From contig NZ_RHOU01000001.1 in the NCBI RefSeq assembly GCF_003946645.1, positions 62,001 to 126,000 of the forward strand: a stretch of 64,000 nt of DNA, written 5' to 3'. Positions within the stretch are counted from its first letter, which is position 1. Each line of letters starts with the position of its first letter. This document shows, piece after piece, positions 17,251 to 24,665 of this stretch. The position numbers and the translations under genes are program-made. Below the pieces are notes generated by a model. The model was not told the origin of the DNA and ran no database searches. It saw nothing but the letters and a program-made list of their open reading frames with translations. This DNA comes from Lapidilactobacillus wuchangensis (lineage in GTDB: Bacteria > Bacillota > Bacilli > Lactobacillales > Lactobacillaceae).

Positions 17251-17409
17251 TTGGTTCTGACTGCATTACGGGCTGCTTGTCGTGGAACGCTGCCGACATT
17301 GATTGAAGCCTTTTTTCAAAAGTCTTCAATTCGAGGCTTATTGTAAGTCCTAAAGCACTAACAATAATTTCGCCGCTGACGACAAGATCCCGCCATTCCG
17401 TCTGGAGTT
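17251..17409 (-). repeat. Structured repeat unit between modules 2 and 3
   Basis: One unit in the inverted orientation: GCTTGTCGTGGAACGC against CGCTGACGACAAG closes it. The hairpins are TTGAAG/CTTCAA and TTATTGTaAGTCC-TAAA-GcACTaACAATAA. A degraded linker and a terminator-like hairpin follow to about 17600, with CCAAATAGTAATACTGACC matching the family flank. Confidence 0.8.
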
Positions 17410-17508
17410 AAGTTAGAACTCATCATTGTAGTTAATGATTGTGACAGAGTAGTGGGGCAAATCATGGCCATTAAAGTTGAAGTTAAAATTGAATAGTTCA
17501 ATAAAAAT

Positions 17509-17563
17509 AGTCTGTTTGAAAGTTCCCGGTTCTTCTGGGAAATTTTCAAATAGACTTTTTAAT
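17509..17563 (+). terminator. Terminator-like hairpin in repeat tail
   Basis: AGTCTGTTTGAAA pairs with TTTTCAAATAGACT, with an inner CCCGG...CTGGG stem, followed by T5. It occupies the central-hairpin position of the repeat composite and may also end module 2 transcription. Confidence 0.7.
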
Positions 17564-17749
17564 TTATCATAATTTGGTTTCCAAATAGTAATACTGACCT
17601 TAACTCGGTAGTAACTTAAATTACATCGCAGCTAAGATTTCATTCGGCTTGCATTAAAAATAACTATTTTTCATTTTCGGTCAGAAATCGCTGACAAAAG
17701 TCGTATTATAGGTTGTAAGTACATGAGCATAAATTGGGAGGTGGCTGAA

Positions 17750-18295
17750 GTGACTGATGAGGAATTAGTGGCAGCCTTGGCACAACATCAAGAAGCGGCC
17801 CTGTCCGCGTTGATCGATCAGTATGGTGACTTTATTCGCCAAGTGGTTTGGCACTATTTGCAAGGTGAATATTTGCGCGGCTACACGTTAGACATTGAGA
17901 ATCGATCCTACTATCAGATTTGGCAGAAAATTGACTTGTATGATGCCGACAAGGGTACTTTTAAAAGTTGGTTGGGCACGGTCGTTAAAAATCAAACGCT
18001 GGATTATATCAAGGGTTTAGCCGGTATTAAGCAGGATGTCGCCATGCCGACCACATTGAATACGGCTGCGGAAGAAGAACCCACGGAGCCAGATTGGGCA
18101 ACTTTATTTAGGCCTTTGAACGATCAGGAACGGGCAATTTTTCAGTTGTATTTTGTTGATGGTCAATTTCCGGCCGAAATTGCCAAGCAATTGCACATTA
18201 AGCCAGCCACGGTTTATAAGAATCTATCCCGGGGCCGGTTGAAAATTCAAAAGGAGGCGCTGAAACATGGCAATCTTTACCAATCCCTTTATTGA
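17750..18295 (+). CDS. Sigma-70 family (ECF-like) sigma factor, module copy 3
   Basis: GTG 17750, after GGGAGGTGG, gives 181 residues; an upstream ATG at 17723 lacks a ribosome site. It retains LRGYTLDIENRSYYQIW, FKSWLGTVVKNQTLDYIKG, YFVDGQFPAEIAKQL and a helix-turn-helix IKPATVYKNLSRGRLKIQ. It is the most divergent of the three. The C-terminus runs on so that it overlaps the PH-like gene by 29 instead of 13 bases. A structured repeat has inserted upstream of its promoter region. Confidence 0.87.
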   Translation: MTDEELVAALAQHQEAALSALIDQYGDFIRQVVWHYLQGEYLRGYTLDIENRSYYQIWQKIDLYDADKGTFKSWLGTVVKNQTLDYIKGLAGIKQDVAMPTTLNTAAEEEPTEPDWATLFRPLNDQERAIFQLYFVDGQFPAEIAKQLHIKPATVYKNLSRGRLKIQKEALKHGNLYQSLY

Positions 18296-19025
18296 AGTCG
18301 TGAATTCTTTCAATGGTCTACCAAACAAACCGATCAATAGCCATTTGTCAACGGAGATGCAAAAACGCAAGCAACAACGGACTGTGGCAATGTACCTGAC
18401 CATGCGCCATATTCTTGATGAAGTGCAACAACTTCTGCAACCTGATGAGAAAATTATTAATTTATTGCCGATGACCAATGAAGAAAATAGTCAAATGGCG
18501 ACCGGTGGCATTATGGGCATGTATGCGCCGCAGACTGAAGAGACGAAACAGTATATTCACGATCAAACCAGTTTGCGAGGCAATCGCTTAATGGTATTCA
18601 CCAATCAGCGGATTATTTTCTTTATCGTGATTGAATTTCTTGATAATCCTAAACAATATTTCTCTTATAACTATGACCAATTACAAGCCGTTAAATTGGC
18701 TGAGCGCAAAATTAGTGTACCGGGAAATGAACATTTCTGGCAACGTGAATATTTCACCTATTACTCACTGGACTTTGAGACTGATGATAAACATGTCTTC
18801 ACTGAATTTTTGACGAATGAGAATGGTTTATTATTTAAACGGAATTTATTGACGATTCCCGCGATGGCTCACGTGCAAATCACTGATCGGGTAGTTCGGC
18901 CGAACAAATTCGATTATATTTTCAGTAATACTGATTTGGCCTCAAAAATATTGTTTGTCGGTTTACCAGTCTTTATTGGCATCATGTTCCTGATGTCACT
19001 CTTAGGCGCACTTTTTAATTGGTAA
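18267..19025 (+). CDS. PH-like-domain membrane protein, module copy 3
   Basis: The 252-residue paralogue has MAIFTNPFIEVVNSFNGLP, LLPMTNEENSQMATGGIMGMYAP, SLRGNRLMVFTNQRIIFF, FTEFLTNENGLLFKRNLLTIP and a C-terminal membrane helix (about 226-248). AAAAGGAGG in the sigma gene serves as its ribosome site. Divergence is concentrated around residues 150-170 (AERKISVPGNEHFWQREY). That variable stretch is a candidate site for signal or partner specificity. Shared conservation elsewhere argues all three copies are functional. Confidence 0.8.
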   Translation: MAIFTNPFIEVVNSFNGLPNKPINSHLSTEMQKRKQQRTVAMYLTMRHILDEVQQLLQPDEKIINLLPMTNEENSQMATGGIMGMYAPQTEETKQYIHDQTSLRGNRLMVFTNQRIIFFIVIEFLDNPKQYFSYNYDQLQAVKLAERKISVPGNEHFWQREYFTYYSLDFETDDKHVFTEFLTNENGLLFKRNLLTIPAMAHVQITDRVVRPNKFDYIFSNTDLASKILFVGLPVFIGIMFLMSLLGALFNW

Positions 19026-19084
19026 TCAAACTCAGTTGGCATTAGTCATTGAATAATGTTAATCTGTGCTTGGAGATGGCATTA

Positions 19085-19570
19085 ATGGCTAATTTAGCAG
19101 CAGTTTTAGAAAATGATTTACCAGCAGTTCAGCAAATGTATCAGTTTGCTTTTGCGGACTTATATCAGCGTTACCATGATGATCAAACAGACCCATATTG
19201 TGAGTCGCTGGCAACTTTGACTTGGAAATGGCAACAGCCTGATCGTCATTATTATTTCTACGTGATTGATCAGCGGCGTGTCGGGCTGATTTGTGTTCAT
19301 GATGATCCTCAAGACGCCCAAACAAAGCGTATTTCACCACTGTTGATTTTGCCAAAATTTCAAGGCCGTGGTTACGCTTTAAAGATGATTCAGGCAGTTC
19401 AGGAACAAGATTCGGCGGTGACTTGTTGGCAAGTGGATACCATTGCCCAAGAGTCAAAGCTAATGCACTTTTATCAACGGGCCGGCTTCCAACAAACCGG
19501 CCAACGAATTGAATTACAGCCGGGGATGACCATTACTTACTTTGAGAAAAAAAGGAGTGCTGATGAATGA
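19085..19570 (+). CDS. GNAT-family N-acetyltransferase
   Basis: ATG 19085 (GGAG nine bases upstream) gives 162 residues; ATG 19076 is an alternative. The acetyl-CoA-binding motif A is LLILPKFQGRGYALKMI (Q/R-x-x-G-x-G/A), followed by a DTIAQESKLMHFYQRAGF motif B typical of GNAT enzymes. The acceptor is unknown. Its stop overlaps the start of the following small membrane protein (ATGA), so the two form a transcription unit after sigma/PH module 3. Confidence 0.88.
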   Translation: MANLAAVLENDLPAVQQMYQFAFADLYQRYHDDQTDPYCESLATLTWKWQQPDRHYYFYVIDQRRVGLICVHDDPQDAQTKRISPLLILPKFQGRGYALKMIQAVQEQDSAVTCWQVDTIAQESKLMHFYQRAGFQQTGQRIELQPGMTITYFEKKRSADE

Positions 19571-19872
19571 CTAGCTTAATTACAGTGACGATGATTGTTT
19601 TACTGTTGCTTGCGATTGGTGCGATGATTGGCGCCGGTATTCAAGCTCATCATCAGAAACGCCAGTTAGCAAGGGTTTACTTATTACTAGCCACCACCTT
19701 AACAGGCATTGGCATTTTATTAGGCAGCATTCAGCCAGCACAACCAGTGATTTTCGTGGCTAGTTTGGTGTTGATTCTGGCCAGCTTGTTTCAACTGATT
19801 TTTTTACTGCAACAATTCTTGAAATCTGTGATTCCTAACAAACAAGTTTCCTGGGATAAAACAGAAAAATAG
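19567..19872 (+). CDS. Small hydrophobic membrane protein
   Basis: The 101-residue protein has three hydrophobic segments (about residues 5-26, 38-57 and 62-86) and a polar C-terminal tail. I do not recognise a family. It is translationally coupled to the GNAT gene and ends before a strong bidirectional terminator. The first loop (QAHHQKRQLAR) is basic and probably cytoplasmic. Confidence 0.7.
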   Translation: MTSLITVTMIVLLLLAIGAMIGAGIQAHHQKRQLARVYLLLATTLTGIGILLGSIQPAQPVIFVASLVLILASLFQLIFLLQQFLKSVIPNKQVSWDKTEK

Positions 19873-19884
19873 TGTCGCTCGACT

Positions 19885-19929
19885 AAAAAATCTCCTGTCA
19901 GTATGCTCGTGCTGGCGGGAGATTTTTAT
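19885..19929. terminator. Bidirectional terminator
   Basis: AAAAATCTCCTGTCAG pairs with CTGGCGGGAGATTTTT (G-T pairs allowed) around a ~10-base loop. It lies between convergent genes. Confidence 0.87.
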
Positions 19930-19939
19930 TGGTTGCTTT

Positions 19940-20455
19940 TTAAAATTCTAAGGGATCTTGAGAGTCAGGTAAATCCTGAGGTTGGTCATCACTATTCAGT
20001 AATTTTTCTTTGTAATGTTGATACTCATCAGGGGTAATCGCCTTGTCATCAAGTAGCTGCTTGAATTTATAGAGCCGCTTAATTCGCTCTATATCATTTA
20101 ACCCATTTTGTTCGGTCAGCGTTCCTAAAACATGATCGCTGTTCAGCAAAGCTGCATCAGCATTGAGAATCAGGGCTTTATAATGATCATACTCGGCCGC
20201 CGTGATCAATGACTGGTCCAACATCTTTTTAAAACTTTTTAATTTAATGATCCGGCGATCATCAGCCGTGCGCTCGGCCTCAGCTGCTGCTTGTTCAGCG
20301 GCTTTCTGTTTCTTTTGCTGGTTTTGATAAATTACCACTGCCACCACGATCAACGCCACGGCTAAAATGATATACCAATACTTGATCAGCATGCCCAGGA
20401 CTAACAAAATAATAAATATGCCTAGGCAACCGCCGCACCCTTTACCCTTATCCAT
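19940..20455 (-). CDS. Membrane protein with duplicated SHOCT-like domain
   Basis: ATG 20455, eight bases after GAGG, gives 171 residues. A Gly/Cys-rich N-terminus (GKGCGGCLG) leads into a hydrophobic stretch (about 12-42, probably two helices), then a Gln/Ala-rich coiled segment. Two related repeats follow (KSFKKMLDQSLITAAEYDHYKALIL and the YKFKQLLDDKAITPDEYQHYKEKLL region), each like the SHOCT motif 'L-x-x-L-x-x-x-G-x-I-T-x-x-E-Y/F'. SHOCT modules are oligomerisation tails in many membrane proteins. Its precise role is unknown. Confidence 0.8.
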   Translation of the reverse strand: MDKGKGCGGCLGIFIILLVLGMLIKYWYIILAVALIVVAVVIYQNQQKKQKAAEQAAAEAERTADDRRIIKLKSFKKMLDQSLITAAEYDHYKALILNADAALLNSDHVLGTLTEQNGLNDIERIKRLYKFKQLLDDKAITPDEYQHYKEKLLNSDDQPQDLPDSQDPLEF

Positions 20456-20619
20456 TCTCAAAACCTCATTTTCTTCACGGTGTTAATAGCTATTATTATA
20501 ACAGGTTAGCTGAAACTTTTCGTTCTGTTTTGAGTTAAGCTTGTCGTTTGACTGATGTCCAGTCTTCCCCAATTGAGGAGGTGGTTGCAGGGCGATTTAA
20601 ATCTAAACTGGTAATAGGC

Positions 20620-20787
20620 TGAACGGTGGACAACTCCGTTGCGGCCGGCGGGTTGTGGAACGCTGCCGACGTTGATTTGAGCTTATTGCTGACGCAACAA
20701 TCTCAAATACAAGTCTTCTTCTAGCTGCTAAAGCAGCAAGAAGAATCTGGCGGCTGACAACCCGGCGGCCTCCACTGCGTTTTGAGC
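20620..20787 (-). repeat. Structured repeat unit nested inside another unit
   Basis: A complete unit beginning GGTGGACAACTCCGTTGCGG, with GGGTTGT/ACAACCC closing and hairpins TTTGAG/CTCAAA and TCTTCTAGCTGC/GCAGCAAGAAGA. It is nearly the reverse complement of the unit at 49826-49985. It interrupts the outer unit, evidence of insertion. Confidence 0.8.
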
Positions 20788-20920
20788 TAACCTAATCCAC
20801 TGTAGATTTGTTTGATTTCAAGGCAATGCAAGCAAAGTTAAAAGTTAATCGCCAGCAACCACTAGATGAAACTAACAGAACTGAGCACCACTATTTAGAA
20901 AAAAGATCATTATAGACTAA

Positions 20921-20978
20921 TGAGCTCGTTTGACAACCTTTCTGGATGAAACCAGGGAAATGTCGAACGAGCTCTTTT
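20921..20978 (+). terminator. Central terminator-like hairpin of repeat copy 2
   Basis: GAGCTCGTTTGACA pairs with TGTCGAACGAGCTC, with an inner stem CTGG/CCAG, followed by TTTT. It is equivalent in position to 3836-3882. Confidence 0.7.
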
Positions 20979-21386
20979 GATACTATTATTCAAGCATGAT
21001 AACAATTCAGATAAGTTGATTAATCCTACTACAATGCCTTAACACTAAACAAAGTTGAAGTGAACCACCTCAACTCCAGACGGAATGGAGGGCGTGGTTG
21101 TCAGCCGCCAAATTTGTCTTGCCGCTTTAGCGGTTAGACAAAGGCTCGCGTTGGAGACAATTTGGTTTTTAATTGGCTTCAACCGATGCCGGCAGCGTTC
21201 CACAACCAAAGAGCCCGCAATGGAGTCAGACGCTAGTCAGTTTCAGCATGTTTGCTAGTTTTTGAACTCGATTTAAAGTTCGATTTAATTCAGTTGCAAC
21301 ACATGGCCAAAATTAAAAAGCCAGATAGTGATACTTTTCCAACTTAATTAGTGCTATGATAACGATACATTAGCGGAGGTGTGGTC

Positions 21387-21914
21387 ATGCTATTACAAAC
21401 AACTTATCAATCGCCATTAGGCCCAGTCATCCTGTTAGCGCGCGCTGACCAGTTGGTTGGTCTCTGGTTTGTCGGCCAGAAATATCAGGGCAGTCAATAT
21501 GATCTTGATCAAATTACCAGTGGGGAAAACCAAATCTTACAACAGACCAAAAATTGGCTGACTGCTTATTTTGCTGGCGACAATCCCCAAATTGCACAAT
21601 TGCAGCTGGCCCCAGAAGTGACGCCATTTCGACAACAGGTGTTGACAGTATTAGCGCAAATTCCCCAGGGGCAGGTGCTCACTTATGGCGAAATCGCGAA
21701 AAAAATGAGCGCGGTTAGTCAGCACCCAGTTTCCCCACGAGCTGTTGGTGGGGCAGTTGGTCATAATCCCATCTCGATTATTATTCCTTGTCATCGAGTG
21801 GTTGGAAGCGATGGTAGTTTAACCGGCTATGCTGGTGGCTTGGACCGCAAAGTTGCGCTGTTAGCTCACGAAGGCTTTGACCAGAAAGTGTTGGCTCATG
21901 GTCGCATCAAGTAA
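21387..21914 (+). CDS. ogt: Methylated-DNA--protein-cysteine S-methyltransferase (AdaB/Ogt type)
   Basis: ATG 21387 after GCGGAGGTG gives 175 residues. The suicide-repair active site PCHRVVG places the acceptor cysteine at C135. The DNA-binding segment FRQQVLTVLAQIPQGQVLTYGEIA and the GGLDRK C-terminal motif are also present. It removes O6-alkyl groups from guanine. The following gene, encoding an AdaA-like protein, starts 17 bases before its stop. Together they form the split adaA/adaB arrangement of Firmicutes, a bicistronic alkylation response. Confidence 0.94.
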   Translation: MLLQTTYQSPLGPVILLARADQLVGLWFVGQKYQGSQYDLDQITSGENQILQQTKNWLTAYFAGDNPQIAQLQLAPEVTPFRQQVLTVLAQIPQGQVLTYGEIAKKMSAVSQHPVSPRAVGGAVGHNPISIIIPCHRVVGSDGSLTGYAGGLDRKVALLAHEGFDQKVLAHGRIK

Positions 21915-22473
21915 TCAATTAATCCGGCCGACTGACCAACAGTGGCAGGCAATCGTTGCCAATGATCGGCAGGCTGATGACCAATTCTGGTATGGCGTCA
22001 CCAGTACTCTGATTTTTTGTCGGCCATCTTGTGCATCGCGCTTACCGAAGCGAGAACATATTCGGATTTTTGCTGATCCGAACGCGGCTTTGGCAGCTGG
22101 GTTTCGGCCGTGCAAACGTTGTCGACCCACTGCTGAATTAGTTTCCAATCAAACGTGGGTGCTGGAGATTGATCAAGTTTTGCAGCATCATTATGCGGAA
22201 AAGCTGGATTTAAACGAATTAGCCAAACAGGTTCATGGTTCAGAATCTTATTTACGGCATGTTTATCAACAATTGACCGGCCAAACACCGCAACAAAAAT
22301 TAACCCAAATCCGACTTGAACGAGCGCAATTGTTATTGGCAACGACAAATTCAACAATTGCGAGTATTGGTCGCCAAGTAGGTTGGGCTAATCCAGCGTA
22401 TTTTATTAAGATTTTTCGCCAACAAATTGGGTTAACACCACGGCAATATCGCCAACAATTTTTGTCAGTTTAA
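21898..22473 (+). CDS. adaA: AdaA-type methylphosphotriester-DNA methyltransferase/AraC-family activator
   Basis: ATG 21898 lies inside the ogt 3' end and gives 191 residues. The N-terminal Ada metal-binding domain shows zinc cysteines C41, C45, C72 and C75 (CRPSC and CKRC). The C-terminal half is an AraC-type double helix-turn-helix (LDLNELAKQVHGSESYLRHV and IASIGRQVGWANPAYFIKIF). Known AdaA accepts methyl groups from DNA phosphotriesters, then activates alkylation-repair genes. No O6-methyltransferase domain is fused, so this is the split form, and it probably autoregulates its own operon. Confidence 0.92.
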   Translation: MVASSNQLIRPTDQQWQAIVANDRQADDQFWYGVTSTLIFCRPSCASRLPKREHIRIFADPNAALAAGFRPCKRCRPTAELVSNQTWVLEIDQVLQHHYAEKLDLNELAKQVHGSESYLRHVYQQLTGQTPQQKLTQIRLERAQLLLATTNSTIASIGRQVGWANPAYFIKIFRQQIGLTPRQYRQQFLSV

Positions 22474-22829
22474 TCAACTTTAGCCATAACGAAATAATTC
22501 CCTTCAGGATCATGGAAATTGAAAGTAGCAGTGCCGTTATTATCAGTAATTTCACCGGCAGTACTGATCATTTTGTGCATTTGCTCGAAACGATTGCTGT
22601 AAAACATTAATGAAGGTGTGGTCGTCGGCACTTCTGGTGAATATTTCTGAGCAAATTCTTTAGGAAAGAGCACCAATTCAAATTCATCAGAAATTTTGAT
22701 CACTTGGCCATGAAAGCCGGCTGGTAAGGCCATTGTTTCTACAATCGTGGTTTGTAATTCTTCAGTCCAAAATTCGGTCATCCGATCCACATCGTTCACG
22801 TATAACATTACTCTTGATTTACTGATCAA
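22470..22829 (-). CDS. VOC/glyoxalase-fold protein
   Basis: TTG 22829, eight bases after AAAGAGG, gives ~119 residues. The start RVMLYVNDVDRMTEFWTEEL and the end ATFNFHDPEGNYFVMAKVD are typical of the glyoxalase/bleomycin-resistance (VOC) superfamily. The 'DPEGN' motif with a terminal acidic residue often provides a metal ligand. The substrate is unknown. It overlaps adaA tail-to-tail by a few bases and is probably unrelated to the repair genes. Confidence 0.85.
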   Translation of the reverse strand: MISKSRVMLYVNDVDRMTEFWTEELQTTIVETMALPAGFHGQVIKISDEFELVLFPKEFAQKYSPEVPTTTPSLMFYSNRFEQMHKMISTAGEITDNNGTATFNFHDPEGNYFVMAKVD

Positions 22830-22956
22830 TTTTAAAACCTCTTTCAATATGTTTAATTATCAAAATCATAGCGCCAGCCAGTAAATTTTGCAATTTCTAA
22901 CCGTCAACCTCAGTTCTATTTGTTAAAATGGGCCTAGCGCCATTGAGAAAGAAGTT

Positions 22957-23217
22957 ATGAATATGCAATTAACAGCTATTTTCAATCATCGTCAAGTGGT
23001 TCCCGGCAGCTAAGCTAGCAGGGACGAGTCAAGAATTGATTGAAATTCTTGATTTTCGTGTGGCCGTCGCTGATTTAGCCACTTTAACAAAACAACCAGG
23101 TTATTATCCGGGTTACCACATGGACAAGCAGCACTGGGCAAAAATTTCTTAGATGACAGTATTTCCTTAACTGATATTGAACAACTTTTGATCCAGAGCT
23201 ATCAATTCGCCAAATAA
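22957..23217 (+). pseudogene. Degraded MmcQ/YjbR-family gene
   Basis: Reading from ATG 22957 meets a stop after about 18 codons. Downstream, a different frame gives LAGTSQELIEILDFRVAVADLATL, then GYYPGYHMDKQHW. A further one-base shift then gives LDDSISLTDIEQLLIQSYQFAK and a stop. The 'PGYHM-x-K-x-HW' block and the 'L-x-x-S-Y-x-x' tail are hallmarks of MmcQ/YjbR proteins (CyaY-like fold, DNA-associated). At least two disruptions and a shortened N-terminal half mean it is non-functional. Confidence 0.72.
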
Positions 23218-23240
23218 TAAACTGATTAGGAGTTATTTTC

Positions 23241-24335
23241 ATGGCAACACTTTTAAAAGATTTATATTCAATCGACTTTTTAACTGAATTGGCTCAAGCG
23301 ATTAACCGCGTTGAGCCAACTTTTTCCGAACAACAATTTATAAATGATTGTCTCGTACCTAACTGGGCTGATTTAAAATTAATGGAACGTCGTGACCAAA
23401 TCACGGTGAGTTTGCATCAACAACTGCCTGCAGATTTCTCAGCGGCCGCAACTATTTTGCGCCAAATCGGTCCTCAATTTCACGGCTTAGCTGCAATTGT
23501 CTTGCCTAATTATGTGGCGACTTACGGCTTGGCTGATTGGGACACCTCAATGGCAACACTAGCTTTGTTGACCCAATATTCTAGCGCCGAGTTCGCCATT
23601 CGGCCTTTTTTAGTTAAGTATCCTGAAGCGACCAGCGCCCAAATGGTGGCTTGGTCCTACAGTCAGCAAGTTGATCAGCGACGTTTAGCCAGTGAAGGCA
23701 TGCGGCCACGGCTACCGTGGGGCATTCGCTTGCAACAATTCGTCGCCGATCCTCAGCCGGTAATGCCAGTTTTAACTCGGTTATTAAACGATTCTGAAGT
23801 TTACGTCCAGAAAAGTGTTGCCAATAATCTCAATGATATTAGTAAAGATCATCCCCAATTGGTCTTGGACTTTTGTCAGCAACATTGGAATGAAAGTGAG
23901 ACTGGTAATTGGGTGCTTCAGCGCGGGTTGCGGACGCTTTTTAAGCAAGGTCAACCTGAAGTTCTGCAATTACTTGGCTATCAACCAACTGCTGCCGAGC
24001 AATTGACAACCGCTAAATTAACGGTGCGTCAAAAGAAGGCGGCCCTAGAAACTGCTAGTGAATTCAATTATCAACTCCAAGCAACTGGTGCCAAAACAGT
24101 TGTGCCTCTTTATCTAGGTTACCGCATCCATTACGTGCGTCAGAATGGCCAAACTTCAGCGAAGGACTTCTTTATAAAACGCCTTAATTTAAAACCCGGT
24201 CAGCTGTATCAAGGTCAATTCAAGATTAAGTGGCAACAACTGACTACCAGAAAACTCTATGCTGGTGATCATTTGGTGGAGTTGTTGGTGAATACAGAAC
24301 CCACCGCGACAATTCAAATCAACTTAACCATCTGA
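23241..24335 (+). CDS. AlkC-like DNA alkylation repair protein (HEAT-like repeats)
   Basis: The 364-residue product has the AlkC/AlkD-type alpha-helical repeat pattern, including SSAEFAIRPFLVKYPEATSAQMVAWS and RLPWGIRLQQFVADPQPVMPVLTRLLND-like HEAT units (about residues 110-240). Its last ~100 residues form a beta-rich extension (FNYQLQATGAKTVVPLYLGY onward). Such glycosylases excise N3/N7-alkylated purines. Location two genes from the ogt-adaA pair supports an alkylation-repair cluster. The C-terminal beta domain is of unclear function. Confidence 0.82.
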   Translation: MATLLKDLYSIDFLTELAQAINRVEPTFSEQQFINDCLVPNWADLKLMERRDQITVSLHQQLPADFSAAATILRQIGPQFHGLAAIVLPNYVATYGLADWDTSMATLALLTQYSSAEFAIRPFLVKYPEATSAQMVAWSYSQQVDQRRLASEGMRPRLPWGIRLQQFVADPQPVMPVLTRLLNDSEVYVQKSVANNLNDISKDHPQLVLDFCQQHWNESETGNWVLQRGLRTLFKQGQPEVLQLLGYQPTAAEQLTTAKLTVRQKKAALETASEFNYQLQATGAKTVVPLYLGYRIHYVRQNGQTSAKDFFIKRLNLKPGQLYQGQFKIKWQQLTTRKLYAGDHLVELLVNTEPTATIQINLTI

Positions 24336-24358
24336 TTCCGAATAACCTCAATGAAAGC

Positions 24359-24386
24359 TTGTCAGAAATGGTATTTGTGCTATACT
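24359..24386 (+). promoter_or_regulatory. Promoter of tRNA-Ser
   Basis: TTGTCA (-35), 16 bases, TATACT (-10), with an upstream TG (TGC-TATACT) extending the -10. It lies 15 bases before the tRNA. Confidence 0.8.
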
Positions 24387-24401
24387 ATCTAAGTACCATT
24401 T

Positions 24402-24488
24402 GGAGAGTTGGCAGAGTGGTAATGCACCGGACTCGAAATCCGGCGAACCGGCTAATACCGGCGCGCAGGTTCAAATCCTGTACTCTCC
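24402..24488 (+). tRNA. tRNA-Ser (anticodon CGA)
   Basis: Acceptor arms GGAGAGT and ACTCTCC pair fully. The anticodon stem CCGGA/TCCGG carries loop CTCGAAA, giving anticodon CGA, which reads UCG. The long variable arm (CGAACCGGCTAATACCGGCG) is typical of class II tRNA-Ser, and the T-loop is GTTCAAATC. CCA is not encoded. The gene stands immediately upstream of an AT-rich lone gene, a classic integration spot, though no integrase or attachment repeat is visible. Confidence 0.96.
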
Positions 24489-24665
24489 TTTCTATTTTGA
24501 CATATAAGTTTATTTTTAATTCCATTGTCTTTAATGATGTGGAATTTTTATTTTGCACTTTTGTAGATATAGAATAGTCAATAGTATTGCAGCTAAATCA
24601 GTATTAAATTTTAAACTTATGTGAGTTGTTGGGTATAAAAAATAGTAGTTTAGGGAGATAGAAAA

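Larger units (their letters stand above)
20555..21235. repeat. Composite structured repeat, copy 2, with nested unit
   Basis: The gap between divergent genes holds an outer left unit whose arms GTGGTTGCAGGGCGATT (20581-20597) and AATCGCCAGCAACCAC (from 20847) are split by a complete nested unit. A central hairpin follows, then the conserved linker and a right unit (21074-21231) with a TTGTCTTGCCGC/GCGGTTAGACAA hairpin. That stem is CCGC/GCGG where copy 1 has TTGC/GCAA. Confidence 0.85.

Noticed and set aside
24489-24665. Attachment-site duplication of the tRNA-Ser 3' end
   Set aside because: I looked for a second copy of the tRNA end near 27785 and saw none, and there is no integrase, so integration at the tRNA remains only an inference.
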